Of a stretch of 7,251 nt of DNA, positions 6,902-7,251 are shown piece after piece. The stretch comes from an uncultured Lachnospiraceae bacterium (GTDB lineage Bacteria; Bacillota_A; Clostridia; Lachnospirales; Lachnospiraceae). The DNA lies in contig CAJUMT010000047.1 in assembly GCA_910587495.1 (NCBI GenBank), positions 1 through 7,251 of the forward strand, read 5' to 3'. How positions within the stretch are numbered: position 1 is the first letter of the stretch; every line of letters begins with the position of its first letter. Under the pieces are notes generated by a model. The model made no database searches and was not told the origin of the DNA. It saw only the letters and a list, made by a program, of their open reading frames with translations. The translations under genes and the position numbers were made by a program.

Positions 6902-7046
6902 TGAACGGCTTTTTTGGTGAATATGGAAGAAATGAAAAAAATAACTATAGTGTATGGCTATCCGTTTGAGAATATGGTAAACTGATATTACGCAGTAGGA
7001 CAACCGATTGCCATATAAAATACGAGACTAAAGTCAGAGGTAATGT

Positions 7047-7251
7047 ATGATGGAAAAGATATTGGCCATTACTGAGGATTATCTGTACATCCCGGTCTGT
7101 GCGGACAAGGAAGACAGAAGGATGGAGATTTATCTTGAGGAAGAAGGACTTTTGAAGAAGCTTCATGAATTTATGGTTCCCATTGACCAGACGGAAACTT
7201 TTGCCTGCAATTATTATGCGGAGATTCCTGTAAAGGAATTAAAAGGCCGGC
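7047..7251 (+). CDS. Partial protein, possibly N-terminus of a GH32 hydrolase
   Basis: Only the first 68 residues are in the window; the frame is open at the end. It starts at ATG 7047 or the adjacent ATG 7050, 6 or 9 bases after AGAGG (7036-7040). The sequence begins MMEKILAITEDYLYIPVCAD and continues with charged, strand-like segments (RRMEIYLEEEG, LHEFMVPIDQ, YYAEIPVKELKGR). The DYLYIPV...EFMVPID...Y-AEIPV--LKG pattern suggests a beta-sandwich and reminds me of the region before the catalytic domain of some clostridial GH32 sucrose or fructan hydrolases. No catalytic motif is in view, so this is an inference from pattern and from the alpha-galactosidase neighbour. The 145-base gap upstream has no clear terminator or strong promoter, so it may be read through from the alpha-galactosidase gene. 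Confidence 0.5.
   Translation, partial: MMEKILAITEDYLYIPVCADKEDRRMEIYLEEEGLLKKLHEFMVPIDQTETFACNYYAEIPVKELKGR

Noticed and set aside
6902..7046. Search for a promoter, terminator or cre site between the alpha-galactosidase gene and the last gene
   Set aside because: TATAAAAT near 7014-7021 has no good -35 box, the T run at 6910-6915 has no stable stem before it, and no convincing cre-like site is visible.

Overview
The window looks like a chromosomal segment of a Gram-positive, clostridial-type gut bacterium, most likely of the Lachnospiraceae. This is inferred from three things: purine-rich Shine-Dalgarno sites with GTG and TTG starts, sigma-A-type promoters, and the style of the GGDEF, P-II and GH36 proteins. 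No rRNA or taxonomic marker is present, so the assignment is tentative. All genes read on the plus strand. I see no tRNA, rRNA, CRISPR array, insertion sequence or attachment site.

Left block (2-2156). The 3' end of a TPR-like gene overlaps the start of a small HD-domain phosphohydrolase gene. After 30 bases comes a membrane-anchored GGDEF diguanylate cyclase with intact active-site and inhibitory-site motifs. These three could be read from one upstream promoter outside the window; no strong terminator separates them.

Middle block (2192-4589). A strong promoter (TTGACA-18-TATAGT) precedes a two-gene operon: a DUF1538-type polytopic membrane protein and a P-II-family regulator, closed by a clear rho-independent terminator. 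Both proteins show an internal duplication, so a doubled membrane protein sits next to a doubled P-II-like protein. The likely logic is a transport or channel protein gated by a nucleotide- or metabolite-sensing cytosolic partner; the substrate is unknown. This is the least described part of the window.

Right block (4638-7251). A near-consensus promoter (TTGACT-17-TATAAT), with a perfect 5+5 inverted repeat over its spacer and -10 box, drives a GH36 alpha-galactosidase with a GTG start. After 145 bases a further gene begins and runs off the window. Its N-terminus resembles the beta-sandwich lead-in of some GH32 sucrose/fructan hydrolases. If that is right, the pair would split raffinose-family sugars (galactose removal, then sucrose cleavage).

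The octamer GACTTTAG (either orientation) occurs in all three main intergenic regions and, by my reading, nowhere else in the window.
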